A stretch of DNA of 64,000 bases from positions 16,578-80,577 of the forward strand of contig BBFS01000010.1 of the NCBI GenBank assembly GCA_001313365.1, given 5' to 3'. Positions 11,056 to 20,553 of this stretch are shown here, one piece after another (the stretch's first letter is position 1; each line of letters starts with the position of its first letter). The notes below the pieces were generated by a model. It saw only the letters and a list, made by a program, of their open reading frames with translations, ran no database searches and was not told the DNA's origin. A program made the position numbers and the translations under genes. Source of the DNA: Paenarthrobacter nitroguajacolicus JCM 14115. Lineage in GTDB: Bacteria > Actinomycetota > Actinomycetes > Actinomycetales > Micrococcaceae.

Positions 11056-12034
11056 CTAAGCGGCGTTGCGGTAACCGGTGGGGGGGAGTTCCCGAATGCT
11101 GCCCGGAAGATCCTGCTGAAATGGGCGGCGTCGGTGACCCCCACCGGGCTGCGATGGCAGTGACCGGTCGATCGGCAAGGACCGGATCCCTGAGGTCGCG
11201 CGGCATCGTTCGAGTCGTCGTTGCCGGATGGACGAGGCCACCGTAGTCCCGATTTCCTGGAAGAGATCGTGCAGGTGCCGCGTCGATATGTAGTGGGCAG
11301 CGGCGATGGTTCCGGGGGGGAGAGCTCCGGGTCGCCGAGGTTGGCTTCAATGTAATCGTGGATGCGGCCCAGAAGCAGCAGATGCGGATCCCGGCCCGTC
11401 TCGATCAGCTGATCGAGTTCACCGTTGAAGAGTGTGGTCACCAGGTCCAGGGCGTTGTGGACCAGCCGTAGACCATTGGAGCCCGAGAGGCTTCAAGGTT
11501 GTCGGCCAGTTTTACCAGAAAGGGGCTGATTAATTCGCCGAGGCCCTCGTCGCCCGGAATGCGCAAGGCAGTGACATGGCCCATGGCTTCGGCTGGCAGG
11601 TCCAGCAGCACGTGCGGGAACATGAGCACCAGAGTGCGGAAGTCGTCGTCGAACGTTAATTGATAGGGCCGGGAGGTGTCATAGATGGAGAGATCACCGG
11701 GACGCAACACGGCTTCGCGTTCGTCCTGAACCAGGCGGCCCGAACCAGCGAGTTGGATGCTGAGTTTGAAGAATCGCCCTGTGGACCTGGCAATCAGCTC
11801 CGGTGTGCGCAGGACGGTATGGGGTCCGGCAGTAATCTCCACTACGGAGATCTGCCCCAGCACCCGGGCACGCATGGTTCCGTGGAAGGTTGCCCCCTGG
11901 AGGGAAGAACTGCGCGGCCCCGTTGCCAACAGAGGCACGAAGGAGGTGGATATTGCTTTGCTCCACTCCTGGAACGACTCCGCCACGATGGTTTGCACGG
12001 TTGCGGGGGGGCCCGTATCAGCCGCGACGGTCAT
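11056..12034 (-). CDS. AraC family transcriptional regulator
   Basis: The N-terminal part has a cupin-like AraC-binding region of the TetR-unrelated, AraC_binding_2 style: TSFVPLLATGP, RTPELIARSTGRFFKLSIQL, RPGDLSIYDTSRPYQLTF. The C-terminal DNA-binding domain is recognisable across frames: IHDYIEANLGDPELSP, YISTRHLHDLFQEIGTTVASSIRQRRLERCRA, then DAAHFSRIFRAAFG and a GYRNAA end. Frame changes lie near 11480, 11320, 11170-11230 and 11090. It is divergent from the APC permease gene at 12276, which it may regulate; that link is inference from position. Confidence 0.85.
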
Positions 12035-12275
12035 CAAACTCCCTTTCAATGGCCCGCGGGCGACGCCGCCTCCGGGGGGGCCGGTATGCCGATAACGCGG
12101 ACGTGAGCTTGCCCACGATTCTACACCGGGGGGGCCCACATGCCGCCGTGCTTGCGTGCAGCGACAAATACCCTGCCGTGTGAGACAAGTCACGCACGCT
12201 CCCTGCGGTGGAAGATTGCGGAATGACAGACACCGTGCCGTGCAATCTCCCGCGGCACCGAGGCAGGAGCACATT
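12035..12275. promoter_or_regulatory. Divergent intergenic region, AraC regulator / APC permease
   Basis: This 241-bp gap must hold the promoters of both genes. It carries two G7 tracts and no open reading frame with coding character. I cannot point to a convincing operator or promoter by eye. Confidence 0.4.
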
Positions 12276-13779
12276 ATGAGCGTGGATAACCCCGTCAAGC
12301 AGGACCGCCGGAACAGTCGGTACCAAACGGCGGCTCGGCGTACCGGCAGTGACCTTCATGATTATCGCGGCCTCCGCACCGCTGACTGTGCTGGCGGGAG
12401 GTGTGACCACCACCTTCGCGGTCACCGGCGTGACCGGGGGGGTGCCGTTGTCATTCCTGATTCTGGGCGGAATCCTGGCGCTGTTCGCCGTGGGCTACGC
12501 GGCAATGAGCCGCTACGTCACCAACGCCGGCGCCTTCTACGCTACATAGCGCAGGGCATCTCCAGGCCCGCCGGCGTGGGGGCATCGCTGATTGCACTCA
12601 TGGCCTACAACCTGATGCAGGTGGGCATCTACGGGTTGTTCGGCTTCACAGTCTCCTCGCTCCTATCTGCGCGGCTTGGCATCAGCGTTCCCTGGTGGAT
12701 CCCGGTGCTTGTCTGCATTGCCGTCGTCGGATGGTTGGGGGGGTGAACAGGGTGGACCTGTCCGCAAAGGTGCTTGGTGTCCTGGTGGCCCTCGAATTCC
12801 TGGTGGTGATCGTGTACGACATCGTCTGCCTGGCTGTGGCTCCGGAAGGCATCAGTGCAGTGACTTTCAGCCCCGAAAGCCTCTTTGTTCCCGGGATCGG
12901 CGCAGTCCTCTCCTTTGGAATAGCCGCCTTCATGGGCTTCGAATCCGCTGCAATCTATGGTGAGGAATCCAAGGACCCCAAACGAACGGTCGCAAGGGCA
13001 ACATTTGCAGCTGTGGGAATCATTGCCGTGTTCTATGCCGTCTCCGCCTGGGCGATGACCGTAGGGGGGGCAGGACCGTCCGCCGTTGTCGAGGCGGCAA
13101 CTACCAACGGACCAGATATGATGTTCGCTTTCCTTGGCGCCCACGGGAGCCAGTTGCTCAGCGACATCGCCCAGGTTCTCTTTGTCACCAGCCTTTTCGC
13201 CGCACTCGTTAGTTTCCACAATGCCGTAGCGCGCTATTTCTTCTCCCTCGGCCGCGAGCGCGTCCTGCCGTCGGCGCTCGCCGAGGTGCGGGCGGAAAGT
13301 GGGGGGGCACCGTTCGCCGGTTCGCTGGCGCAAACGGTGATCGCCGTCGTCGTAACGCTTGGCTTTGCGATTGCCGGTGCAAGTTCCGAACTGGGTGAAC
13401 TGTACCCCCCCGTACTGACCATGTTCACTTGGCTGACCAACAGCGGTGCCATGGGGCTGGTGCTGCTGATGACCGTGGTGTCGGTAGCTGTAATCGGTTT
13501 CTTCCGGCGGCAGCAGCACGGGGCAAACCTGTGGGTAAGGGTGATCGCTCCAGGCCTGGGTTTCGTGCTTCTTGCCGTTGTCTTTGTGCTCATCATGGCG
13601 AACTTCAACGTCCTGCTGGGACAGACCGAGTCAACGGCCGCTACGTTCGTCTTGCCGTTGCTGGTGCTGCTGCCCGGGGTTGCGGGCGTCATCTGGGGGG
13701 CTTGCGCCTCCGGCGCTCGCAGCCTGCATTGTACGCTCGGATCGGCCACGGCTCGGAGCTGATAACCCGCGCAAGATAG
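12276..13779 (+). CDS. APC family amino-acid permease
   Basis: The core TFMIIAASAPLTVLAGGV, AMSRYVTNAGAFYA and the later GFESAAIYGEESKDPKRTVARAT (the conserved E-E-x-x-x-P-x-R-x-x-x-x-A loop) are characteristic of the amino acid-polyamine-organocation family. The frame FHNAVARYFFSLGRERVLP is another family hallmark. Twelve helices can be followed. Frames change near 12325, 12545 and 12738. At 13695 the G6 run should be about G4, which gives WGLRLRRSQPALYARIG and the stop at 13779. Substrate is unknown; an AraC regulator is divergent. Confidence 0.85.
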
Positions 13780-13820
13780 ATGAAGCCCCGGCGAGCGTTG
13801 TGCTCGCCGGGGCTTCATCT
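13778..13820. terminator. Strong bidirectional terminator hairpin
   Basis: A 19-bp perfect inverted repeat (arms 13778-13796 and 13802-13820) with a five-base loop GTTGT. It lies between the convergent APC permease and the MoaF-like gene, so it can serve both strands. Confidence 0.85.
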
Positions 13821-13841
13821 ATGTTGTCCTCTTTGCTTGGG

Positions 13842-14662
13842 CTAATCCCGCATGGCCGGGTCCAGGGCGGGGTTCAATGCCGGGCTGTGCTGGGTGATGC
13901 TGATCAGGCGGCCGTGTGCACCGAAGGTGAAGTGCACGGGTTCCGTTCCTGCCTCGTCCCAGCCGAAGAGGCTGCCATGGGACCTGATGGCGTTGGGATC
14001 ACGGTGGTCGGCGACGGTGACCGAGCCGCAGGGTATGACCTTCTCGCGCCAAGTGAAGACGAAAATCCCGGGGGCGGACCTGAAATACGGTGTCGGAGTC
14101 CGTGTCTGCCAATCCGCGCTCCGGGCCTGCCAGGCACTGCCACGTGTACCAGGTTGGGCTGAGGTAGATGTGTTCGTAGGCATGCGTTTCGCTGTAGACC
14201 CATTCGACGCGGCGGCCGATGAGTGCACGGCTTTCGGAGATTTCCGTGCCCGTGGCGCGGTATCCATCGAGCGTCCCTGGGCGGAAATCGTGATTGACGG
14301 CCACGCTGGAGGGGGGGGTTGCCCTGCCGAGCGTGGCGCCAATGTAGAGTGCGCGGCCGTGTAAGAGGTCCAACACCAGGGAAACGGCGAGTTCCGGGTC
14401 CTGGGGGGGACTCTGCCATTGGGCGTAGTACAACTCCTCGGCTACCAGGAAGGCCTCATAGGTGGATGTTCCGGCGTGACTGGCGGCAGCCATTGGACTT
14501 CTTCGTCGTCGAAGCTGAAAGTCATGGGTCCGCCGTCGCCGCTGACGGAAAACTGTTGTCCTGCCAGGTCTTGCACGGTTGGGGGCCTTGTTGGCGTCGA
14601 AGCCGGGGGGCCAGGCCGTCCAGTGGCAGCCAGTTGGAGGTATCAAGGAGATTCACGCTCAT
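13842..14662 (-). CDS. MoaF-like protein (MoaF N- and C-terminal domains)
   Basis: The start ATG follows an AGAAGGA site and gives MSVNLLDTSNWLPLDGLAPG; then FDANKAP, a GQQFSVSGDGGPMTFSFDDE stretch and TYEAFLVAEELYYAQW mark the MoaF N-terminal domain. The C-terminal half has EWVYSETHAYEHIYLSPTWY, FRSAPGIFVFTWREKVIPCG and SHGSLFGWDEAG, the conserved MoaF C-domain. The family was named from a molybdenum-cofactor gene cluster but has no proven enzymatic role, and no other moa gene is nearby. Frame changes lie near 14585-14615, 14510, 14405 and 14075-14100. The neighbouring IclR regulator and MHS transporter suggest a role in use of a small organic acid. Confidence 0.7.
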
Positions 14663-14685
14663 GGGTTCCTTCTCGTGCTCGAAAG

Positions 14686-14712
14686 AAGGACCGGACGGTG
14701 TGTCCGGTCCTT
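14686..14712 (-). terminator. Terminator hairpin of the IclR gene
   Basis: An 11-bp perfect inverted repeat (AAGGACCGGAC and its complement) with a five-base loop. It sits between the end of the IclR gene and the start of the MoaF-like gene on the same strand. Confidence 0.7.
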
Positions 14713-14801
14713 GTTCGAGTATTCGCTTTCCCCCCCAGGCTGCCGTCTTGTGCTGTGGGGCACGTCACTTGACCTGAAAGGAATGGTTCAGGGAGAAGGT
14801 T

Positions 14802-15541
14802 TCAAGCCAGCTGGCTTTCGATCCGCGCAGCACTGGCGGCCAGCGCCTTGCCCACGGCGTCGGCGTCCTGGTCCAGGCGTATATAGACGACGGCGATCGC
14901 TGCCGGTCGGCCGCCCGGAACCCGGATGGGGGCAGCGATGGAGGACAGGCCGGCGATGACTTCGTCGTGGCTGGTTGCGTAGCCCAGGCGGCGGGCCTCG
15001 TGCGCTTCGGCGCGGTAGGGGTTCCCTGCTCCTACCTGCTGCCAGCGCTCCTCCGTCATGGTTGATTGGATGGCGATCCCGGGAGCCCCGGTGGCGATGG
15101 GGGTGGCGGTTGCCGGGTGCTGGGCGAGGGCGGCACCTGAGTGTCGCGGCTCAACGGTGACCAGGTTGATGCATTCCTGATGGTCCCACACCGCCACGAA
15201 TGCAGTCATGTGCAGTGTGTTCGCCAACTGGGTGAGCTCGGGTAGTGCTGCCGATTGCAGGTTCCGCGAGACTCCGCGGGCCAGGACCGACAGCCCGGGG
15301 CCAGGCTGCACGCGGCCGGAGTCGTCACGCACCAGCAGTGAGTGGTCCTCCAGCGTCCGCAGAATTCGGTAGGCAACGGACCGATGGACGCCCAGGGCCT
15401 CCGTGAGTTCGGCGATGCTGAGGGGGGCGTTCGGCTGCCGCCAGAATTTCCAGCGCACGGATTCCGCGGGAGAGCGTTTGCGACGGCGGAACCTGCGTTG
15501 CCGTTTCCGGCAGACCTTTGACGTCGCTGCGGGGGATTCAT
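14802..15541 (-). CDS. IclR family transcriptional regulator
   Basis: Correcting a C5 to C4 at the fourth codon gives the N-terminus MNPRSDVKGLPETATQ. The winged helix follows as GIRALEILAAAERPLSIAEL, then GVHRSVAYRILRTLEDH. The effector domain contains LSVLARGVSRNLQSAALPEL, ATGAPGIAI and RLGYATSHDEVIAGLSSIAA, the usual IclR ligand-binding signatures. Two frame changes (near 15535 and 15425) lie on G runs. It is divergent from the MHS transporter, the classic arrangement in which IclR proteins control uptake or catabolism of the transported acid. Confidence 0.88.
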
Positions 15542-15679
15542 GCGAACCATTCTATGGTGGCCGACACGACAGGGGTCTGTGCTTTGAGTCACAGGTTGTA
15601 GTATTCTTTCCTAACTGACCGTTCTGTCGGTTAATGCAAGTCCCGAGCCGACCAGTCACTCTCACCCCATGGAGTTCCA

Positions 15680-17019
15680 ATGACCGAAACTTCCACTGTC
15701 GATTCACCGTCAGGGCCCAGCACCAAGCGCGAAGAGCGCCGGGTTCTGGCCGGGACGCTGGTGGGCACCACCATTGAGTGGTACGACTTCTTCATCTTTG
15801 CCCAGTTGACGGCCACGCTGTTGGCCCCCCCGTTGTTCCTTTCTCCTTTGGAGAAGTCCAACCCGGGCGTCGCTCAGCTCCTGTCGTTCGCCACGATCGG
15901 CATCAGCTTCTTGTTCAGGCCTCTGGGTGCCTTCGTAGCCGGGCACCTCGGTGACCGCCTCGGACGCAAGGCCGTGCTGGTTATGACGTTGGTGATGATG
16001 GGTGCTGCCACCGCGTTGATCGGGATGCTGCCCACCTATGCCACCATCGGCGTCTGGGCTCCTATCCTGCTGATCACCCTGCGCGTTGTCCAAGGATTCT
16101 CGGCCGGCGGCGAATGGGGTGGTGCTGCACTGATGGCTGTGGAGCACGCGCCCCTCAAAAAGCGCGGACTTTTCGGCGCCTATCCGCAGATCGGTGTTCC
16201 GATCGGCATGATCCTGGCCACCGGGCTGTTGTTCCTGCTGCAGTCGGGCATGTCCAAGGAAGATTTCGCGTCTTGGGGGATGGCGCGTTCCGTTCCTGCT
16301 GTCCGTGGTCCTCATTGTGGTGGGCTACCTGATTCGACGCGCAGTTGGCGAAAGCCCTGTCTTCAAGGAGATCGCCCAGCGAAAGGCTGAAAGCAAGGCA
16401 CCCCTGGGCGAATTGTTCCGGAAGAACAAGAAGGAAGTAGTCCTGGCCGCGCTGATCTTCATCGCCAACAACGCCGCTGGCTACTTGTTGATTGCCTTCT
16501 TCATCTCCTACGCCACACGTACGTTGAAGATGCCCACGCCCCCAGGTTTTGCTGGCCACCACCATCGCGTCCTTCGGTTGGCTCATCTTCACTATGGTGG
16601 GCGGTTGGTTGTCGGACAAGATAGGCCGCGTCAAGACTTTCCTCATCGGCTACGGCCTGGTCTTCGCCTGGATGATTCCGATGTTTGTGCTGATCGATTC
16701 CAAGGACATCGTGCTCTACGGAACCGCGTTGTTCGTCCTCACCATTGGGTTGGGTCTGTCCTACGGTCCGATGTCTGCCATGTATGCCGAAATGTTCCCG
16801 GCGCAGGTCCGCTATTCGGGAATTTCCATCGGGTACGCGTTGGGTGCAATTCTGGGCGGCGCCTTCGCTCCGCTCATTGCCCAAGCACTCCTGGACACCA
16901 CCAAATGGTCCGGCTCAGTGGGCATCTACATCATGGTGCTGTGCGTCATCTCTGCCATAGGCGTGATCCTGGCCAAGGAAACCCGCGGCCGGCCGTTGGG
17001 CTACAGCGTCCATCACTAG
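15680..17019 (+). CDS. MHS-type MFS transporter of organic acids
   Basis: GTTIEWYDFFIF in helix 1 and GHLGDRLGRKAVLV in loop 2-3 are hallmarks of the metabolite:H+ symporter (MHS) family, which carries citrate, proline/betaine, alpha-ketoglutarate, shikimate or aromatic acids. RVVQGFSAGGEWGGAALMAVEHAP in helix 4, and GGWLSDKIGRVKTFLIGYG with EMFPAQVRYSGISIGYALG in the second half, confirm it. Frame changes lie near 16278 and 16541-16546. The preceding IclR gene is divergent and a strong terminator follows. Confidence 0.9.
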
Positions 17020-17042
17020 GCGCTCCAACAGAGTCCAAAAAG

Positions 17043-17071
17043 ACGGGCGCGGTCCAGGGGACCGCGCCCGT
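17043..17071. terminator. Bidirectional rho-independent terminator
   Basis: Arms ACGGGCGCGGTCC (17043-17055) and its exact complement (17059-17071), a three-base loop, and A5 before and T5 after. It separates the MHS transporter from the convergent phosphoribosyltransferase gene. Confidence 0.9.
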
Positions 17072-17115
17072 TTTTGCGTCCATGCGGGACTCTTCGCGTT
17101 TATGGACGACGGCGA

Positions 17116-17806
17116 CTACTTGCGGCCGCTGGCCTCTGCAGCTTCAAGTTGACCTACGACGTCGTCGTCCGACAACTGCTCGAAGCGTTCGTAGAAGGCG
17201 CCAACAGCATGGAATTTTCCGGGGCGTGTGCAATGCCATCACAAAGTCGCAAACCCGACCCAGTGACGTCGAGGCTTCCAGCGAGGCAACCGGTACCGCG
17301 GCGACGATGGTGCTGGCACCGCCGGCCCGGACCGCCTCCACGGCTGCCCGCATGGTGGCCCCCCCCGTAGCCAGGCCGTCGTCGGCCAGCACCACGGTCT
17401 TCCCGCGGAGATCGTGGCCGATACCCGGGTAGCGGTTGGCGCGTCGGATAAGTTCGGCACGCTCATGTGCTTCCACTGCATCCAAAGCGGACTGGGAAAT
17501 GCCGTGGGCGAGGACGAGCTCCTTCAGGGGCCTGTTGACGATCCGCAGGACGTCCCCGCGGGACCAAGCCAATGCCCCGAAAGCGGTCTCGTCACGCCCC
17601 GGAATGCCCAGCTTGCGGACCAGTACAGCGCCAAACGGCAAGTACAGTTCTGCAGCTGCGGCTGCGGCTACCGGGACCCCCCCGCCACGGGCCAGGCCAA
17701 GGACGATGGTATCCGGCCGTTCCCTCAGCTGGGGCAGTCCTTCAGCCAGGCGTCGACCGGCTTCCGCACGGTCCTTGAAACGCATGCCCATCTGCTCCAC
17801 TTCCAC
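17116..17806 (-). CDS. Phosphoribosyltransferase family protein
   Basis: The PRPP-binding loop is clear: GKTVVLADDGLATGGATMRA. The N-terminal part RFKDRAEAGRRLAEGL and DTIVLGLARGGGVPVA belongs to the large family of stand-alone phosphoribosyltransferase-like proteins of unknown substrate often found beside stress genes. The first codon is GTG (MEVEQMGMRF); an ATG five codons later is an equally good start. A frame change near 17210-17220 leads to the end CDFVMALHTPRKFHAVGAF, then YERFEQLSDDDVVGQL and ASGRK. Length about 230 residues. Its actual reaction cannot be told from sequence. Confidence 0.8.
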
Positions 17807-17877
17807 GTAATTCGTTGCACTCCCAAGCCTACCGTCCAGACCTTGCCCGGTGGCGCCCCCGCTGAAAGCATGGCCTT

Positions 17878-18292
17878 GTGAACAAGCCCATCGGATATTG
17901 GATCAAACGGCTGGACGCCGCATTGGAAGTCCAGCTGGACGCCACCTTGGCCAGGATCAAGCTCACTAAGCGCCAATGGCACACCTTGGCACCCTTTCAG
18001 AGGGTGCCTGCTGCCTGATCAGCTGGAGGACATCCTCCAGCCGCTGTGGGGGGGCGGCGACGTCCGGCTGCGCGAGCGGGAACTTGCAGCCTGGTGGGGG
18101 CGGGGAATGATCACCATGATCGATGACAGGCTGGCACTGAGCGAACGCGGTCGGGAAAAATACCACGAGGCCCAACGGATGGTGGAAGATGCGCGTCAGG
18201 ACCTGTCCATGGGCATCGGCATCGACGAGTACGCAATGGCTCTCAGCGTGCTGGAACGCATGAGCCTTAATGCTGAGCGGCTGGCCCGCTGA
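17878..18292 (+). CDS. MarR-like winged-helix protein
   Basis: The GTG start gives MNKPIGYWIKRLDAALEVQL, then LARIKLTKRQWHTL, resembling the first helices of MarR regulators. The end MIDDRLALSERGREKYHEAQ matches the MarR wing and the LTERGRE motif, followed by a dimerisation helix to ERLAR. Frame changes near 17987 and 18035-18060 break the middle. It is divergent from the phosphoribosyltransferase and stops three bases before the convergent hydrolase gene ends. Confidence 0.6.
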
Positions 18293-18295
18293 CTT

Positions 18296-19135
18296 CTATA
18301 CGCCGAGGAATTCGACGGCGGCTTCCTTGAACGCCCGGCTGGTTATCACATTGGTGTGGGTGCGTCCCGGAATCACCAGGGTCTCCACCATGCCTCCACG
18401 CTTGCCTGCGATCGAGGCCAACTCGGGCATGGTGGCCGCCCGTTCGTCTTTCTCGCCGGCTACGAGCAAGAGGGGGGGCATGTGCGGGGCGGCCTCCGCG
18501 GGATCAAAGGGCTCGCCCTTGATGGCCTCGATCAGTGACAACATGGCGAACAGGTTGTTGCTTGGAAGCATCTGGGCCATCTTCAGGAGCCCGGCGGTGG
18601 AGGCGTCTTCAATGGGTGTGCCGTCTGCCAGGTGCCGCTGCGCAGCAACGAGGTCGAAAGCTGCCAACGGATCTGCTGAACTCGGCCCACCCAGGACAAT
18701 GCGGTGAACCAGGTCCGGCTGGGTGGCGCCAAACTCCCAAGCCAGCCGCGACCCCAGCGAGTAGCCGATGACGTCCAGTCCCGTGGACGGGTCACCGTCA
18801 CGCAAGGGCCGCGCGCCGGCGTCGGTCACTATTTGGAGAAGGTCAGCGCGGATGCGGCTGGGCGTGTACGAATCCAGGTCCTCGGGGGGGAGTGGCTCCG
18901 GCCGTGACCCGGAAGGTCCACAGTGATGACCCGGCGGCCGGCATCCTGAAGGGTGGTGATCCACCCGCTGTCCACCCAGTTCAGTTTCGTGGAAGAAGAG
19001 AAGCCGTGAATCAGCAGGACGGGGGGGCGCAGGCCGGCGTCGGCGGCCGGCTCGTGAACTTCCACGAACAACCCGGGGGTCCGTTCCCTCTACCGTGTGC
19101 CTGTGCTGTTCCATGGTGTGCCTGCCGGTCATCAT
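18296..19135 (-). CDS. Alpha/beta-fold hydrolase, fourth gene of 2-oxo-acid dehydrogenase operon
   Basis: The oxyanion-hole motif PPVLLIHGFSSSTKLNW, then RRVITVDLPGHGRS, the nucleophile elbow DVIGYSLGSRLAW and the late LLLVAGEKDE and IPGRTHTNVI (acid and His) outline an alpha/beta hydrolase. The start ATG lies one base after the stop of the lipoyl-domain gene, so the two are coupled. In acetoin dehydrogenase E2 (AcoC) a lipoyl domain is fused to just such a hydrolase domain; here they are separate proteins, and no G/C run lies at the junction to explain the split as an error. Frame changes lie at 19020-19080 and 18880-18890. Confidence 0.8.
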   Translation of the reverse strand: MMTGRHTMEQHRHTVEGTDPRVVRGSSRAGRRRRPAPPRPADSRLLFFHETELGGQRVDHHPSGCRPPGHHCGPSGSRPEPLPPEDLDSYTPSRIRADLLQIVTDAGARPLRDGDPSTGLDVIGYSLGSRLAWEFGATQPDLVHRIVLGGPSSADPLAAFDLVAAQRHLADGTPIEDASTAGLLKMAQMLPSNNLFAMLSLIEAIKGEPFDPAEAAPHMPPLLLVAGEKDERAATMPELASIAGKRGGMVETLVIPGRTHTNVITSRAFKEAAVEFLGV

Positions 19136-19136
19136 G

Positions 19137-19469
19137 TCAGTCCTCATCGAGTACGGCGCTCAGGCGGACCCGGCGCTTGGGTGCTTCGTCCTTCGGAACA
19201 GTGCCCACGATCCCGGCAGTGTCGTCCGGAACCTCGAACACAATCAGCGGTTCGCCAACGTTGATGGTGTCACCGGGCGCCCCGTGAATACGCACCACTT
19301 TACCCGCCTGCGGGCTCGGCAATTCGAGGGCCGATTTTGTGGTTTCGAGCTCCACGATCGGTTGGTTGCGTTCCACCTGCTGACCGGGCTCCACGAGCCA
19401 GTCCAGCACGGTCGCCTCAATGAGGCCCTCGCCGAGGTCGGGGGGGAGCGGGAAGGAAATTTCAGCCAC
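19137..19469 (-). CDS. Free-standing lipoyl-domain protein (E2 N-terminal domain)
   Basis: The GTG start gives MAEISFPLPP, then DLGEGLIEATVLDWLVEPGQ and the lipoylation site ELETTKSALELPSPQAG with the modified Lys in TTK. The domain closes with NVGEPLIVFEV and a basic tail KRRVRLSAVLDED. It is about 110 residues: a lipoyl domain only, with no peripheral-subunit-binding or acyltransferase catalytic domain. It would carry acyl groups from the E1 pair encoded just upstream. The start overlaps the E1beta stop by eight bases. The extra Pro in LPPDLGEG comes from a C7 run and is probably spurious. Confidence 0.88.
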   Translation of the reverse strand: MAEISFPLPPDLGEGLIEATVLDWLVEPGQQVERNQPIVELETTKSALELPSPQAGKVVRIHGAPGDTINVGEPLIVFEVPDDTAGIVGTVPKDEAPKRRVRLSAVLDED

Positions 19470-20553
19470 GGCGGTACTCCAGTACGCGTTGGATCCCAAA
19501 GAGGATGCGGTCGATGTTGGGGGGGATGTATTCGTCCTCCAGGTCTCCGGAGGGGTAGGGCACGTCGAAGCCGGTCACGCGTTCAACCGGCGCCTTGAGT
19601 GTGGCGAAGCAGCTCTGCGTGATGAGCTGGGCCACCTCCGCACCCAAACCCGAGGTCAGCGGCGCTTCATGGACGACGACGGCGCGGCGCGTCTTCCCGA
19701 CAGACCTCGCCAGGGCTTCTGCGTCAATCGGTTTCAGCCAGCGCAGGTCCAGGACCTCGACGTCGATGCCGTCCTCGGCCGCCAGCTCAGCAACCTGCAG
19801 GCAGCGCGAGACCATGGCACCCCCCCAGGCAACGAGGGTGAGGTGACGGCCTTCCCTGGCCACCCGGCGCCGGTGAGGCTGCCGCCGTAGGGCGTGTCGC
19901 GTCGTGGGTTGCCTCGCCGGGCACCGCGGTGGTGAAGTCCACCGGCCCCCCCTTTTGCCAGTAGCGCGATTTGGGCTCCATGAAGATCACCGGGTCCGGC
20001 CGGGTGGCAGCGTACTTCAGCAGGTGGTAGGCGTCGTGCGGGTTGGAGGGGGAGACCACCTTGAGCCCGGGAACGTGGGCGAAGAGCGCCTCCAGCTCTC
20101 GCCGTGGTGTTCCGGTGCGCGAATGCCGCCGAAGCTGGGTACGCGCAAGGTGATGGGCATGGGCAGGGTGCCGCGGCTGCGGTAGTTCATCCTCGCGATT
20201 TGGCAGACGATCTGGTTGATGGCCGGGTAGGCGAAACCGTCGAACTGGACTTCCGGGATGGGGGTGGAAGCCTGCCATAGCCAGGCCCACGGACATGCCG
20301 AGGATGCCGGACTCGGCAAGCGGGGTGTCGAAGACGCGTGCCTCGCCATGTTTCGCCTGGAGCCGTCGGTGATGCGGAAGACGCCGCCCAGCTGTCCGCA
20401 ATCCTCGCCAAAGATGACGGCCTTGGGGTTCTCAGCGAGGATCTCGTCGAGTGCACGGTTGAGTGCTTGCTGCATGGACAGCTGTTGAACGCCGGCTGTA
20501 GCGGTTTCCGTGCTGTTGTCTTTTATTCGCAGATCGGTGATGGTCTCAGGCAT
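19462..20553 (-). CDS. 2-oxo-acid dehydrogenase E1 component, beta subunit
   Basis: Recognisable E1beta blocks are SMQQALNRALDEILAENP with VIFGEDCGQLGGVFRIT, then RVFDTPLAESGILGMSVGLA, EVQFDGFAYPAINQIVCQIA, LPMPITLRVPSFGG and, near the end, VEVLDLRWLKPIDAEAL and VVVHEAPLTSGLGAEVA. It pairs with E1alpha to decarboxylate a 2-oxo acid (pyruvate, branched-chain oxo acid or acetoin). Frames change near 20360, 20265, 20105 and 19880-19900. Its ATG overlaps the E1alpha stop. No E3 gene is in the window. Confidence 0.92.

Noticed and set aside
15620..15640. ACCG..CGGT near the MHS transporter as an IclR operator
   Set aside because: Four-base arms are too short to distinguish from chance; no second copy was seen.
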